From JBBSEX01 sp038239345 (lineage in GTDB: Bacteria > Acidobacteriota > Terriglobia > Bryobacterales > Bryobacteraceae), in contig JBBSEX010000023.1 of assembly GCA_038239345.1 (NCBI GenBank), forward strand, positions 6,459-70,458: DNA of 64,000 bases, written 5' to 3'. This document shows positions 43,613 to 51,517 of the stretch, piece by piece; within the stretch, counting starts at the first letter, position 1; each line of letters begins with the position of its first letter. Below the pieces are notes generated by a model. That model worked only from the letters and a program-made list of their open reading frames with translations, had not been told where the DNA came from and searched no databases. A program made the translations under genes and the position numbers.

Positions 43613-45188
43613 GGTCGATGTCCACCGGGACGCCGGTGACACTCTTCAATGCCGCCGCCAGATCGGCTGGCATCTTGCCATATTTTTCAAACCATGCCTC
43701 GGCCCGAGGGCGATCGCCAGTGGCTTCGATTTCCAACAATTCCTTCGCTAGTTTGGCCAATGCAGGCGGCATCGCCGCATAATCGATCGCATAGCGCCCG
43801 CCCTCCTGGCGAATGGCCTTCTCTTCCGTCAGGAAGTTGAACTCCATCATCTCGGCGCGCCCATGGGCTTCAGCGATTCCGTATCGAGCCGTGCGAAAAA
43901 TCCCCGCCATAAAGGAAGAGTAAAACTCTTCCGAGCGTTCCTTCGGTAACACGCCATGGTCCATCAGCCACTGCAGGCCGAACATTCCCACGACATCGGC
44001 TTTCGCTTCTTCCAATCCCGAATAAGCAGGCCCGATCGCTTCCCGAATGCCGATCTTTTGTTCGCCTTTGCGTGAGTACGCCGGCCCTAAGCCATGGCAA
44101 ATTTCATGCAGGATCACCGCTGCCAGATAGCCGTCACCCGACGCTTTCGCCGCCTGGTCTGGTTGCATTAATTGCTTCGCCACGGGCAGAACGACATAGT
44201 TTACCCGGGCGTCCATAAAGTTCTTGAAGAAAATCTTTTTCGTACCTTTGGCCTGGTGAATTCGCGGATCGTTAGGCAGATTGTCGGCTACGGCCTGATA
44301 CCCGTGACGCAGGTCGCCCGTGCGAAACGGCGAGTCGGCAACCTCCATCGGGCTCGGCTGCCCTTTCTTCGACGGTCTGTCGGCAACGTCCAACGGCAGG
44401 GCGTCCTGGATATCCGGCACGTACTTCTGATACAGAGACAGCTTCTGGCTTTCCGCTTCGTTACGGATCAGCACGGCAGCGGAGTAAGAAGTCTTAACGC
44501 CGAGCACATCGTCGAGATAGGTTTCATAAGGTCCCAGGATGATGTCGAATTTGGGATTCTTCAGGTCCACCCAAAGCAGATCGCTCGGGTAGTAATCGTC
44601 GGAGAGAAGAGCATCGGCGCGAAGCCGTAAGAACAACGAGAAATCGCCTTCGTCGCTCAACTCCGAGGCTTGCCGCAGCGCCCGCGCGGCGCGCTCCAGG
44701 TATGTTCTGTAAGCGCTATGATACGGCTCCGTGGTGAGATGCTCGCCCTGCCGGCGGACAATTGTGTAGGGATTATAAATCGCTTCCTTTTGCGTGGGGT
44801 GAACGTTTACGTATGCTTCAATCCGGGTCCGGGTGAGCCCCGCCGGATACAAGTTACGGCCAGCCGAAATGGGTTCGGTCCCCACAAACGGCTTGTTGTC
44901 GTCGAGCAAGTCAAAGCGTCCACCATTGATCATCAGGGCCCTCTTGAGCGCGGGATCTTTGGTGGTGCGATAGAGTTCCAAGCCCTGCGGATCGGACTGC
45001 AGCCAGTAGATCACCTCAAGATCGCGCGAGGTCTCCACAAGCTTTTCTACTAACAATAATTCCCGCGGGGAAAGGTGAGACCGGTCGAGAGGCATCTTCA
45101 CCGGCCGCCACTTCGCCAGCTGCGTATCCACATCGGAGGCGATCAATAACAATGAGGCAATGACCAGCGATGTCACGCTTTCAAACAT
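43578..45188 (-). CDS. exported M49-like (dipeptidyl-peptidase III-related) zinc peptidase
   Basis: 536 residues with an N-terminal signal peptide (MFESVTSLVIASLLLIASDV). The zinc motif is H361-E362-I-C-H365 in LHEICHGLGPAYSRKG, with the third ligand in LEEAKADVVG (E393/E394). Classical DPP III has HELLGH with one more residue between the histidines and an EECRAE motif, so this protein has the ordinary HExxH spacing and belongs to the bacterial DPP III-related group. It probably removes dipeptides from peptides in the periplasm. It lies 52 bases downstream of the cassette gene at 45241 on the same strand, but its signal peptide separates it functionally. Confidence 0.85.
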   Translation of the reverse strand: MFESVTSLVIASLLLIASDVDTQLAKWRPVKMPLDRSHLSPRELLLVEKLVETSRDLEVIYWLQSDPQGLELYRTTKDPALKRALMINGGRFDLLDDNKPFVGTEPISAGRNLYPAGLTRTRIEAYVNVHPTQKEAIYNPYTIVRRQGEHLTTEPYHSAYRTYLERAARALRQASELSDEGDFSLFLRLRADALLSDDYYPSDLLWVDLKNPKFDIILGPYETYLDDVLGVKTSYSAAVLIRNEAESQKLSLYQKYVPDIQDALPLDVADRPSKKGQPSPMEVADSPFRTGDLRHGYQAVADNLPNDPRIHQAKGTKKIFFKNFMDARVNYVVLPVAKQLMQPDQAAKASGDGYLAAVILHEICHGLGPAYSRKGEQKIGIREAIGPAYSGLEEAKADVVGMFGLQWLMDHGVLPKERSEEFYSSFMAGIFRTARYGIAEAHGRAEMMEFNFLTEEKAIRQEGGRYAIDYAAMPPALAKLAKELLEIEATGDRPRAEAWFEKYGKMPADLAAALKSVTGVPVDIDPIFDFPELTQK

Positions 45189-45240
45189 AACACCTGCCGC
45201 GACGCTATCGTATTCCCATTTCAGCGGAGAAGGGAATCCG

Positions 45241-46731
45241 TCAGACTTCGGTAAACCAGAAATCCGCCGCGTCTTGTATAACCACGGAGAGACGGTTCTC
45301 CTGGCTGATGAGAGTGAGCGGGCGAGTGATGGAATTCAATAGTGTGGACTGGGTAATCGGCCGGGAACTCTGCTTCGCCCACGTGCGATTGCCGGCAAAG
45401 GCGATGCACCATTCCGATTCAATAGGGGCGCCTTCGCCACTCTCCCGAACACGAAGGGTGGACGTTAGCGGCACAGCAGGCAAAGCACCGAGATCTTCCC
45501 AGCCCAAGCCAGGAGCGATCAAGGGCTGCCCGCTATCCGTGAAGGCCAGATGAACCAGGCCCAAGCGTCCGAATTGGCCGCCGTCCCGGGCCGTGGTTAA
45601 CAGCAGAGACAGGTGCATGACGCCGTTTTCCCCCGGCGTCAGAAGGGGATCCGAACCTGGAAGCGGGGCAGCGCGATCCAGCCGGATCGTTCGCCAATCT
45701 CCCCGCGTGGCTGCCTCAATCGTAGGTGCGAACCATACTTCCAGCCCCAGGGAAGATGCAGCGGTAAACGCCACGGCCGTAGCGGATTCGGGTCCTGGCG
45801 AAGCGATCGCAACACCTAAGGCCGTTTCGGGCAAACGCAAATCCCCGCTTATGACGGGCGCAGGCAGCCTGGGTTCGGGGGAACTGTCCGGCCATCCTTC
45901 GTCCTCCGCCTCCGAGACTTGTACTGGCGCCTCTTCTTCAGATACCGGATGAATATCGACGATCCACAATTGGCGGCCATCCGTGCTTAACACCCCCGTC
46001 CGGAGAATGCCTCCCACGCAAGGGATCATGGTAGCGAGTATCCGTTGTGGTGCAGCCGGGAGGTCGATGGCAGCCCGCACAAAGATATAGGACATCGCGC
46101 CGGCGCAGAGACTGCCAGCGCTGAGCCACACCAACAGATTCGCCGGCTCACCCGCGATAGTCAGACTTCGGGCCGATGCAGGCAGAGCGATTAGCGATCC
46201 CTCGGCGGTAAAGCGCGGTAGACCGGTACGATCGCTAAGCGCTACCGTCCCCCTTTTTAGATACACCGCAGTGTTCGTTGCCAGCAGAACGCACGCCTGA
46301 AATGTGGCGTACTCGTCCAGGTACCCAGTGGAAGACACCACTAGCTCGGAGCGATAAATCCCCTCGATAACGATCTCCGCTTCGGGAAATAGGATTGGGT
46401 TGGTGGGACCGGCCAGAACAGCCGAAACGCGGTATTTCCCCGGTTCTATGAGCCGCGAGCCAGGTATCGAGAAAGACGCCCCCGATTCAGCCTCCGCCAG
46501 GATCGTCAGTAGCGGCTCTGCTGGCGCCTCTAGCGCGCTGGGAAAAGGTGCCCAACTGTGTTCTTCAATTCCCGGACCCAATAGGCACGCCGTCATGGAA
46601 TGCCGCCAAGCTTCCGGCAGCGAGGTCTCCATATCTTCCTCTGAAGCGTTTTGCAGGATTAGACGCACCTGCGCCCCAGTCCCTGAGGGAATCGCCTTCG
46701 TATCGACTACAGTTATCGGGGTCGGCTGCAT
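45241..46731 (-). CDS. hypothetical protein of the T6SS-like effector cassette
   Basis: 496 residues without signal peptide or membrane helix. Residues 1-130 are a beta-rich domain (RLILQNASEEDMETSLPEAW, GKYRVSAVLAG); the centre has hydrophobic strands and an acidic linker (EEEAPVQVSEAEDEGW). The C-terminal 200 residues contain short repeats of strand-turn type ending LSVVIQDAADFWFTEV, propeller-like in feel. No family is recognised. It is separated by only 6 bases from the large metalloprotease gene and is last in the five-gene operon. A role as immunity, carrier or receptor protein for the metalloprotease is a guess from position. Confidence 0.6.
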   Translation of the reverse strand: MQPTPITVVDTKAIPSGTGAQVRLILQNASEEDMETSLPEAWRHSMTACLLGPGIEEHSWAPFPSALEAPAEPLLTILAEAESGASFSIPGSRLIEPGKYRVSAVLAGPTNPILFPEAEIVIEGIYRSELVVSSTGYLDEYATFQACVLLATNTAVYLKRGTVALSDRTGLPRFTAEGSLIALPASARSLTIAGEPANLLVWLSAGSLCAGAMSYIFVRAAIDLPAAPQRILATMIPCVGGILRTGVLSTDGRQLWIVDIHPVSEEEAPVQVSEAEDEGWPDSSPEPRLPAPVISGDLRLPETALGVAIASPGPESATAVAFTAASSLGLEVWFAPTIEAATRGDWRTIRLDRAAPLPGSDPLLTPGENGVMHLSLLLTTARDGGQFGRLGLVHLAFTDSGQPLIAPGLGWEDLGALPAVPLTSTLRVRESGEGAPIESEWCIAFAGNRTWAKQSSRPITQSTLLNSITRPLTLISQENRLSVVIQDAADFWFTEV

Positions 46732-46737
46732 CGCAAG

Positions 46738-49479
46738 CTATGCCCACTGGGTATAGAAGTTGGTGAGTTCCGCTTCGACGCGATCGTCGGGACAGGGTGG
46801 CGGCGGCGCTCCGACCAAGTTCGGAGTCGTATTGGAAAAGCCTTCAATCGGCCCACGCTTGAAGAATCCCCAGCCACGCAGGCGCAACAGACAACCTCCG
46901 CAAAGGCGTAGGGCATCGAAGTCATAATTCATAATGCACTTCAGATCGCCTTGGTCATGCATGGCGGCTTCCAGATCTCCTCCGGTCGGCGTGGCGTGGG
47001 GTAAGTGAAGGAAATGCCCGAACTCGTGTACCGCCGTGCTAATTCCGTCTTTGAAGGTACAATCGCCGTGGGAACCCCCAGTATGGCCGTCGGGGCCACT
47101 TGGCCTCGTTCCACGATTCACGCACACTTGCCGGGCCAGCGTTTGACGCTGCGGGAAAGTCGGATGGTCCCAGACTGTAAAGGCGCCGCTTAAGCCCAGA
47201 TCCGAAATCATACTAATAGCGGCAACCCCCCCGATGCTGCACTGCCGCGCGTAGCTTGTACCGTCGGCCTTCAGCGTGTCGAAGAAATGCTGGTAGTGGA
47301 AAAAAGTAACTCCTTCGAATGCGTCGGCAAGCACCTTTCTGACGTGCATTTCATCGGAAAGGTAAACGAGTTTGGAAATGCGGTAGGAATAGTTCATTTC
47401 CGCCCATTCCGCCGGGCTGTCCCGCGGCAGGTTCCAACCTAGCCAACCGGCCGCTGCAATACGACGCCTAATTTCGGGTTCGATCTTGGTCCGCTGGTCA
47501 TCCGATAGGATCTCATTATAAAAGCGGACCCTGAGTCTATCGTCGGCGGTGCCCGCATTTCGCGCTTTAAATTTCCCCCAAACCCTTTTTTGCGAATTGA
47601 TTTTTCTATCCTTCTCGATATACTCCTTCACTACGGCGCTAATAAACGGTTCTTCCACCAGGTCGCGCCCAGGCAGAGTGAATTGCGCCGTGGAAGCCGA
47701 AGGCATTACCTGACCAGCCGGACAACCGAACCATTGATCGAATCCGCCTAGCTTGGCCCTGACCACTGACGGCACTGTCCCGGTAAGAGTGTTTGTGGTC
47801 CAGGTGGTCAACCCCAGACGCCGGCCTCTAGCGTTTTTCTGATAAATGGATCCCCGGGCATGGGCATTCGACTCGCCTGCGTTGTCCGGAGCCATCGCAT
47901 TGGCCAGCAGCTGCTTATATTGCGCTTCGCCCCAATATTGGTTAGTCCAGATTATCTTGATGCCTCCCAACGCATATTCATTCGTGATTGCGATAAGATC
48001 CATCGCGGGCGTATCGTTACTCTTCCGCACGTATCTGGCATCCACGCGGCGCAGGATATTCACCATCCCGGTTTCGGCGGTGGGCAGCCCCGGATGAGTC
48101 AGAATAAGGTTCTGCATCGTGCCGGCGGCATCCAAGGTCGCCATATGGCCACCACTCGCCAGGAAGACGCGGAGTTGGTAGGAATCGAGCGCCATCCGGC
48201 TCGGCTGAAAGACAATGCCTGTTTGCCCCTTGTAGGGTCCCGCGGTGGCAGCGTCGCTGATCGATGCCCAGGTTCGTGTAGCGCCTGGTGCGACGGTAAA
48301 GGGAAAATTGGCCGCATTGTTATAGGTCGGAAGAACCCTGCTTGCCCCACCCCGCTTGCCGCCCCTTTCCTCATGGGCGTTCAGACAATCGGGAGGATCG
48401 CTCGCGGCGTTTTCCTTATACTTCAACCCCGCAATTACAAACGTCAGCGCCTGCGCGGTACATGCGGCCAGGTCGCCCCGGCGCTGCGCCTCCGTTTTAT
48501 CTTTCCAGTCCCAAAGAAACCTAGCCGGCCCCAAAGCACGTTTCGCTGCAACTGTCTCTTTGGCGTTTCCGTCGATGTCTTTCAGGGCGATCTTCGCCAC
48601 GATCGGAATCCTTGGACCCGCTCCCCAGCGAGCTTTGTACCGCAGGAACGCCAGGTCGCGCCAGGTATACCATTCCTGCAAATGAACGTAGGCGGCATTC
48701 GTGGAGCGGAGAGCAATCTCGACCTCGACCGTGGGATCAATCGCCGCACCGGTATATAATCCATTTACCAGATCGCGTTCATCGCGCGCTGTCAACGGCC
48801 GATAATCCGGCAGTACATCCTGGATATCACCCGGCGGGACAAGCGCCTGCCCGCCCCAACGGAGTTCTATCGAATGGATGAGTACATCGAAGTACGTCCA
48901 GGCCGTCGTAATCATGCCCCCTGCAGACTCTACTGTCAAACGCATCTGGTAAGGCGCGGAGGCGACGTTTGGCACGCCGTCCGGGAATCGCGCGGCATCG
49001 CCCGCAATCGTCACGTCACTCCATGGCAAGCTGCCACTGCCCGAGCCGTCCTCTCCGCCGATCAACTGCTGCGCTGCGGGGGCACGGACTTCTTTAGACC
49101 AGATGGGAGCTCCCGGAATTCCAAAGGCCCACACTTCAAACAACGCCCGCACTAACAGGTTCGGCTTAACCACTGTCCAGCGAACTTCCACGGCATCCAG
49201 TCCGGGAATGAAGTTGAAATGGTTGGCGGCATCGATGGCCGCGTTGCTTCCCGGATCTTTATTCTGAAACGATTGTGAGGAAGGCCGGGTCCCTCTCGGA
49301 TCCTGAATCCACAGCTTGGTGATGTATGCGTCCGGCTTGCCGGGAACACGTAGCGCACTTCGCGCATACATCGGAGCCTTCGCCGATAGTTCCTTGGCAA
49401 CTTCTTTCGATTCGGGTGCGGTCATCGCCGGTATAACTCGGAAATCGGCGGGATCGAAAGGCCGTGGGTATGCGCTCAT
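46738..49479 (-). CDS. large cytoplasmic-type zincin metalloprotease, candidate secreted effector
   Basis: 913 residues, no signal peptide. The C-terminal part carries H818-E-F-G-H822-F-L-H-L-P-H828, the HExxHxxxxxH motif of metzincin/zincin-type proteases (His zinc ligands 818, 822, 828; E819 base). It follows GDCTFKDGISTAVHEF and precedes KCIMNYDFDALRLCGGC, a candidate Met-turn region with a Cys cluster. The N-terminal 750 residues have no recognised domain; a jellyroll-like segment is plausible around residues 40-200. It overlaps the LysM/peptidoglycan-binding gene (ATGA at 49476-49479) and precedes the unknown gene by 6 bases. Lack of a signal peptide, together with the neighbours, suggests delivery by a contractile system rather than Sec, an inference. 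Confidence 0.75.
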   Translation of the reverse strand: MSAYPRPFDPADFRVIPAMTAPESKEVAKELSAKAPMYARSALRVPGKPDAYITKLWIQDPRGTRPSSQSFQNKDPGSNAAIDAANHFNFIPGLDAVEVRWTVVKPNLLVRALFEVWAFGIPGAPIWSKEVRAPAAQQLIGGEDGSGSGSLPWSDVTIAGDAARFPDGVPNVASAPYQMRLTVESAGGMITTAWTYFDVLIHSIELRWGGQALVPPGDIQDVLPDYRPLTARDERDLVNGLYTGAAIDPTVEVEIALRSTNAAYVHLQEWYTWRDLAFLRYKARWGAGPRIPIVAKIALKDIDGNAKETVAAKRALGPARFLWDWKDKTEAQRRGDLAACTAQALTFVIAGLKYKENAASDPPDCLNAHEERGGKRGGASRVLPTYNNAANFPFTVAPGATRTWASISDAATAGPYKGQTGIVFQPSRMALDSYQLRVFLASGGHMATLDAAGTMQNLILTHPGLPTAETGMVNILRRVDARYVRKSNDTPAMDLIAITNEYALGGIKIIWTNQYWGEAQYKQLLANAMAPDNAGESNAHARGSIYQKNARGRRLGLTTWTTNTLTGTVPSVVRAKLGGFDQWFGCPAGQVMPSASTAQFTLPGRDLVEEPFISAVVKEYIEKDRKINSQKRVWGKFKARNAGTADDRLRVRFYNEILSDDQRTKIEPEIRRRIAAAGWLGWNLPRDSPAEWAEMNYSYRISKLVYLSDEMHVRKVLADAFEGVTFFHYQHFFDTLKADGTSYARQCSIGGVAAISMISDLGLSGAFTVWDHPTFPQRQTLARQVCVNRGTRPSGPDGHTGGSHGDCTFKDGISTAVHEFGHFLHLPHATPTGGDLEAAMHDQGDLKCIMNYDFDALRLCGGCLLRLRGWGFFKRGPIEGFSNTTPNLVGAPPPPCPDDRVEAELTNFYTQWA

Positions 49480-50144
49480 CCAGCGGACTCCTCAACGTAG
49501 GTGAACAGCGATTGCAACTTCTCGCGGGTGGCCGGATCGCTTTCACCCGTGACGCGAAGGCCGTGATCGCCTTGAAATTCCCGCAGTGCCTTCTTCACGG
49601 TCTCGTTGAACTGATCGTCCACGCCGCCGCAAGCATAGCCCAGATTGCTGAGATGACCCTTCAGGCCGTACGTGGTTTCCACTGGGTCGAGATCGCCCAA
49701 CCGTAATTTCCAAGTCAGCGCCGACTGATCGCTGGAATCGATCCACACTTTTAGCTCCGCGGTTTTCGCACTCAACGGAATTTCTTCTCGCAGACCGCCA
49801 TCCCCGCCCGTCTCGCCCGAGAAACTCTTTCCCGCCACTTTTAGTTCATACCGTTTGCCGGCCAGTGGCTGGTTCGCTTCGTCCAGCATTATCTGATCGA
49901 TCCACTGTTTCATTGTTCGCACCCGAAAGATGTGCGACTGGTTGGTTTCGCAGGAAAATTCGGCGAGCTCCTTATCGGGAATGTAAAGCTTATCGCCTAG
50001 AGCGAGCACGTGGGCGCTGGGACGCAGATTCCGCAGGCCGGAATTAGCATCGTGGTTCCAGATTGGTTCCCAAGCGCGAAAGCCGTACTGCTGCGCGATC
50101 TGCACAATTGTTTCGGCGCGCTTGACTGTATGGTTTTGCCCCAA
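49476..50144 (-). CDS. LysM-like, beta-domain and peptidoglycan-binding protein
   Basis: 222 residues, three domains in order. Residues 1-62: LysM-like (HTVKRAETIVQIAQQYGFRA, then LGDKLYIPDKE). Residues 80-140: beta domain (WIDQIMLDEANQPLAGKRYE) like that of the next gene. Residues 157-222: PG_binding_1 (GLKGHLSNLGYACGGVDDQF, then REFQGDHGLRVTGESDPATR). No signal peptide. LysM proteins with this TIVQIAQQYGF start and a PG-binding end are, from memory, found in type VI secretion loci of deltaproteobacteria and Burkholderia near VgrG. It overlaps the metalloprotease gene by 4 bases. Confidence 0.8.
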   Translation of the reverse strand: MGQNHTVKRAETIVQIAQQYGFRAWEPIWNHDANSGLRNLRPSAHVLALGDKLYIPDKELAEFSCETNQSHIFRVRTMKQWIDQIMLDEANQPLAGKRYELKVAGKSFSGETGGDGGLREEIPLSAKTAELKVWIDSSDQSALTWKLRLGDLDPVETTYGLKGHLSNLGYACGGVDDQFNETVKKALREFQGDHGLRVTGESDPATREKLQSLFTYVEESAG

Positions 50145-50157
50145 AATATTGCTCCTT

Positions 50158-50679
50158 TCAGCGCTCGCCGCGGCGCGCGAGAAACTCCTCCGGCGCCAAG
50201 CCGGGGAACGATACCTGACACTTGCCTTCGGGAATTCCGTCGTGCCGCGCTTGCCCCTGCCGGTCTAATTTGCCATCTACTTTCTTTCCATCGGGAAGAG
50301 TCACCGAATACGGCTGTCCCGCTACCGGTTGACCCGCTTCGTCCAGAAGTTTGATCGTGATCCAGCCGGTGTTTACATGAGTCGATACGCGCCGCAGGGC
50401 TGGCCCGTCCGCCTTTGGAAAACGCACCAAACAGGTTCCACAGGGGACGGGATCGAGACGGACGGAACCTTCGTCGTTTAGCGAGCCTTCACGAATCTGT
50501 CCATTGGGCAAGCGAATCCAGTAGGGCTCCCGTGGAACAGGCTGATCGTTTTCGTCCAGAAGTTGGATGGCAATCCAGCACTTCTGGCAGGGCACTACAA
50601 CGGGGGGTGGCATCGCGTCGCTTTGTTGCGCGCCAATAGGATTTGGCGGACTCAGTTTCGGGGCCGGACGCGAGCTCAT
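50158..50679 (-). CDS. two-repeat beta-domain protein, VgrG-associated type
   Basis: 173 residues. After a Pro-rich start (MSSRPAPKLSPPNPIGA) there are two copies of a ~55-residue domain: WIAIQLLDENDQPVPREPYW...CGTCLVRFP (about 34-88) and WITIKLLDEAGQPVAGQPYS...EGKCQVSFP (about 104-160). The pattern W-I-x-I-x-L-x-D-E-x-x-Q-P-V-x-x-x-x-Y and the ending G-x-C-x-V-x-F-P are like the carboxypeptidase-regulatory-type extension on VgrG and PAAR proteins of type VI systems. It could act as a connector between effector and spike. It lies 13 bases before the LysM gene and 2 bases after the small gene upstream. Confidence 0.75.
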   Translation of the reverse strand: MSSRPAPKLSPPNPIGAQQSDAMPPPVVVPCQKCWIAIQLLDENDQPVPREPYWIRLPNGQIREGSLNDEGSVRLDPVPCGTCLVRFPKADGPALRRVSTHVNTGWITIKLLDEAGQPVAGQPYSVTLPDGKKVDGKLDRQGQARHDGIPEGKCQVSFPGLAPEEFLARRGER

Positions 50680-50681
50680 AA

Positions 50682-51023
50682 TTACGAAATCGTTCCGCCC
50701 GCCAGCTGGGCTTCCACCTGGTGAACTCTGCCGCCGAGACCGCCTAGTTCCTCGTCATCGAGAATAAGCCGGGCCCAGCGGAAGTCGGGCGACGATTCCA
50801 GCATCCAATCGGCGAGGAATGCGATATGGACGTATTTCTTGATCTCGAAAGCTGCGCTTAATCCACGCGTGCGAGCCCGTTCGATTGAGCGCGTCACATG
50901 GTGGTGCACGGCGCCCGGCGACGTCATGCGATCGGGATAACAGGACCAGAGAAACTGCGCAATCCAGCGGTGCAGTTGATCATCTTCAAACACACGCATC
51001 TGAGCTGCCCGGATCGTCAGCAC
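50682..51023 (-). CDS. small T6SS-cassette accessory protein, first gene of the operon
   Basis: 113 residues from the GTG at 51023, which has GGGGG at 51030-51034 and a 6-base spacer; the longer reading to 51155 and the ATG at 50999 are less likely. MLTIRAAQMRVFEDDQLHRW begins the protein, and it continues with SIERARTRGLSAAFEIKKYV and HIAFLADWM. Proteins starting (M)LTIRxxQM with a helix-Tyr-G-I-x-x-E pattern are, from memory, common beside VgrG-associated effectors in proteobacteria; their role is unknown (possible adaptor or chaperone). The promoter-like TATACT at 51063-51068 is a good candidate for starting the operon. Confidence 0.75.
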   Translation of the reverse strand: MLTIRAAQMRVFEDDQLHRWIAQFLWSCYPDRMTSPGAVHHHVTRSIERARTRGLSAAFEIKKYVHIAFLADWMLESSPDFRWARLILDDEELGGLGGRVHQVEAQLAGGTIS

Positions 51024-51062
51024 CAGGAACCCCCAATGGATATTCTTTTGTAGAACGGTTGT

Positions 51063-51068
51063 AGTATA
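51063..51068 (-). promoter_or_regulatory. extended -10 promoter element for the effector cassette
   Basis: On the minus strand the sequence TGCTATACT places a TATACT -10 box (51063-51068) with an upstream TGn, an extended -10 element; no good -35 is visible. The predicted start would lie near 51056, giving a leader of about 33 bases before the GTG at 51023. Confidence 0.4.
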
Positions 51069-51148
51069 GCATAAGTTAATGCGCTTAATTCCGCTCTTTC
51101 CCCGGCTCACAGACCAATTAAGAACGGCATTCCGTCTAGAGTAAAAGA

Positions 51149-51517
51149 ATGACACCCGTCAAGAATCTGGAAATAGAATTGGAATCGATTCGGGATCTTT
51201 GGTCGCCCAAAGTCATCGCCCAGGTGAACGATCAATATGTGAAGCTGGCCAAGCTCAAAGGCGAATTCACTTGGCATAAGCACGACTCCGAAGACGAGCT
51301 GTTCCTGCTGGTAAAGGGCGAGCTGACCATTCAATATGAGGGCGGCCGCAGCGTGTCTTTGAAACAAGGCGATCTGCACGTCGTGCCGAAAAATACCTTG
51401 CATAATCCCGTCGCCGCTGAAGAATGCTGGATCGTTCTGATTGAAACCGTGAGCACCAAACATACTGGAAATGTGGTTTCTCCGGTGACGAAAACGATTG
51501 AACAACAACTGGCCTGA
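51149..51517 (+). CDS. cupin domain protein
   Basis: 122 residues with a classic cupin_2 barrel: WHKHDSEDELFLLVKGELTI holds two His and a Glu metal ligands, and KQGDLHVVPKNTLHNPVA holds the fourth His. Such proteins are small metal-binding enzymes or sensors of sugars or aromatics. It is divergent from the cassette operon, with 125 bases between the two start codons. Its stop (51515-51517) abuts the stop of the decayed permease on the other strand. Target and partner are unknown. Confidence 0.88.
   Translation: MTPVKNLEIELESIRDLWSPKVIAQVNDQYVKLAKLKGEFTWHKHDSEDELFLLVKGELTIQYEGGRSVSLKQGDLHVVPKNTLHNPVAAEECWIVLIETVSTKHTGNVVSPVTKTIEQQLA

Noticed and set aside
47860..48759. 299-residue plus-strand frame opposite the large metalloprotease
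   Set aside because: Antisense shadow; the minus strand is open for 913 codons and carries the zinc motif.
51024..51155. Upstream extension of the first cassette gene to 51155
   Set aside because: The GTG at 51023 has a strong ribosome site, and the extra residues would overlap the divergent cupin start and the candidate promoter.
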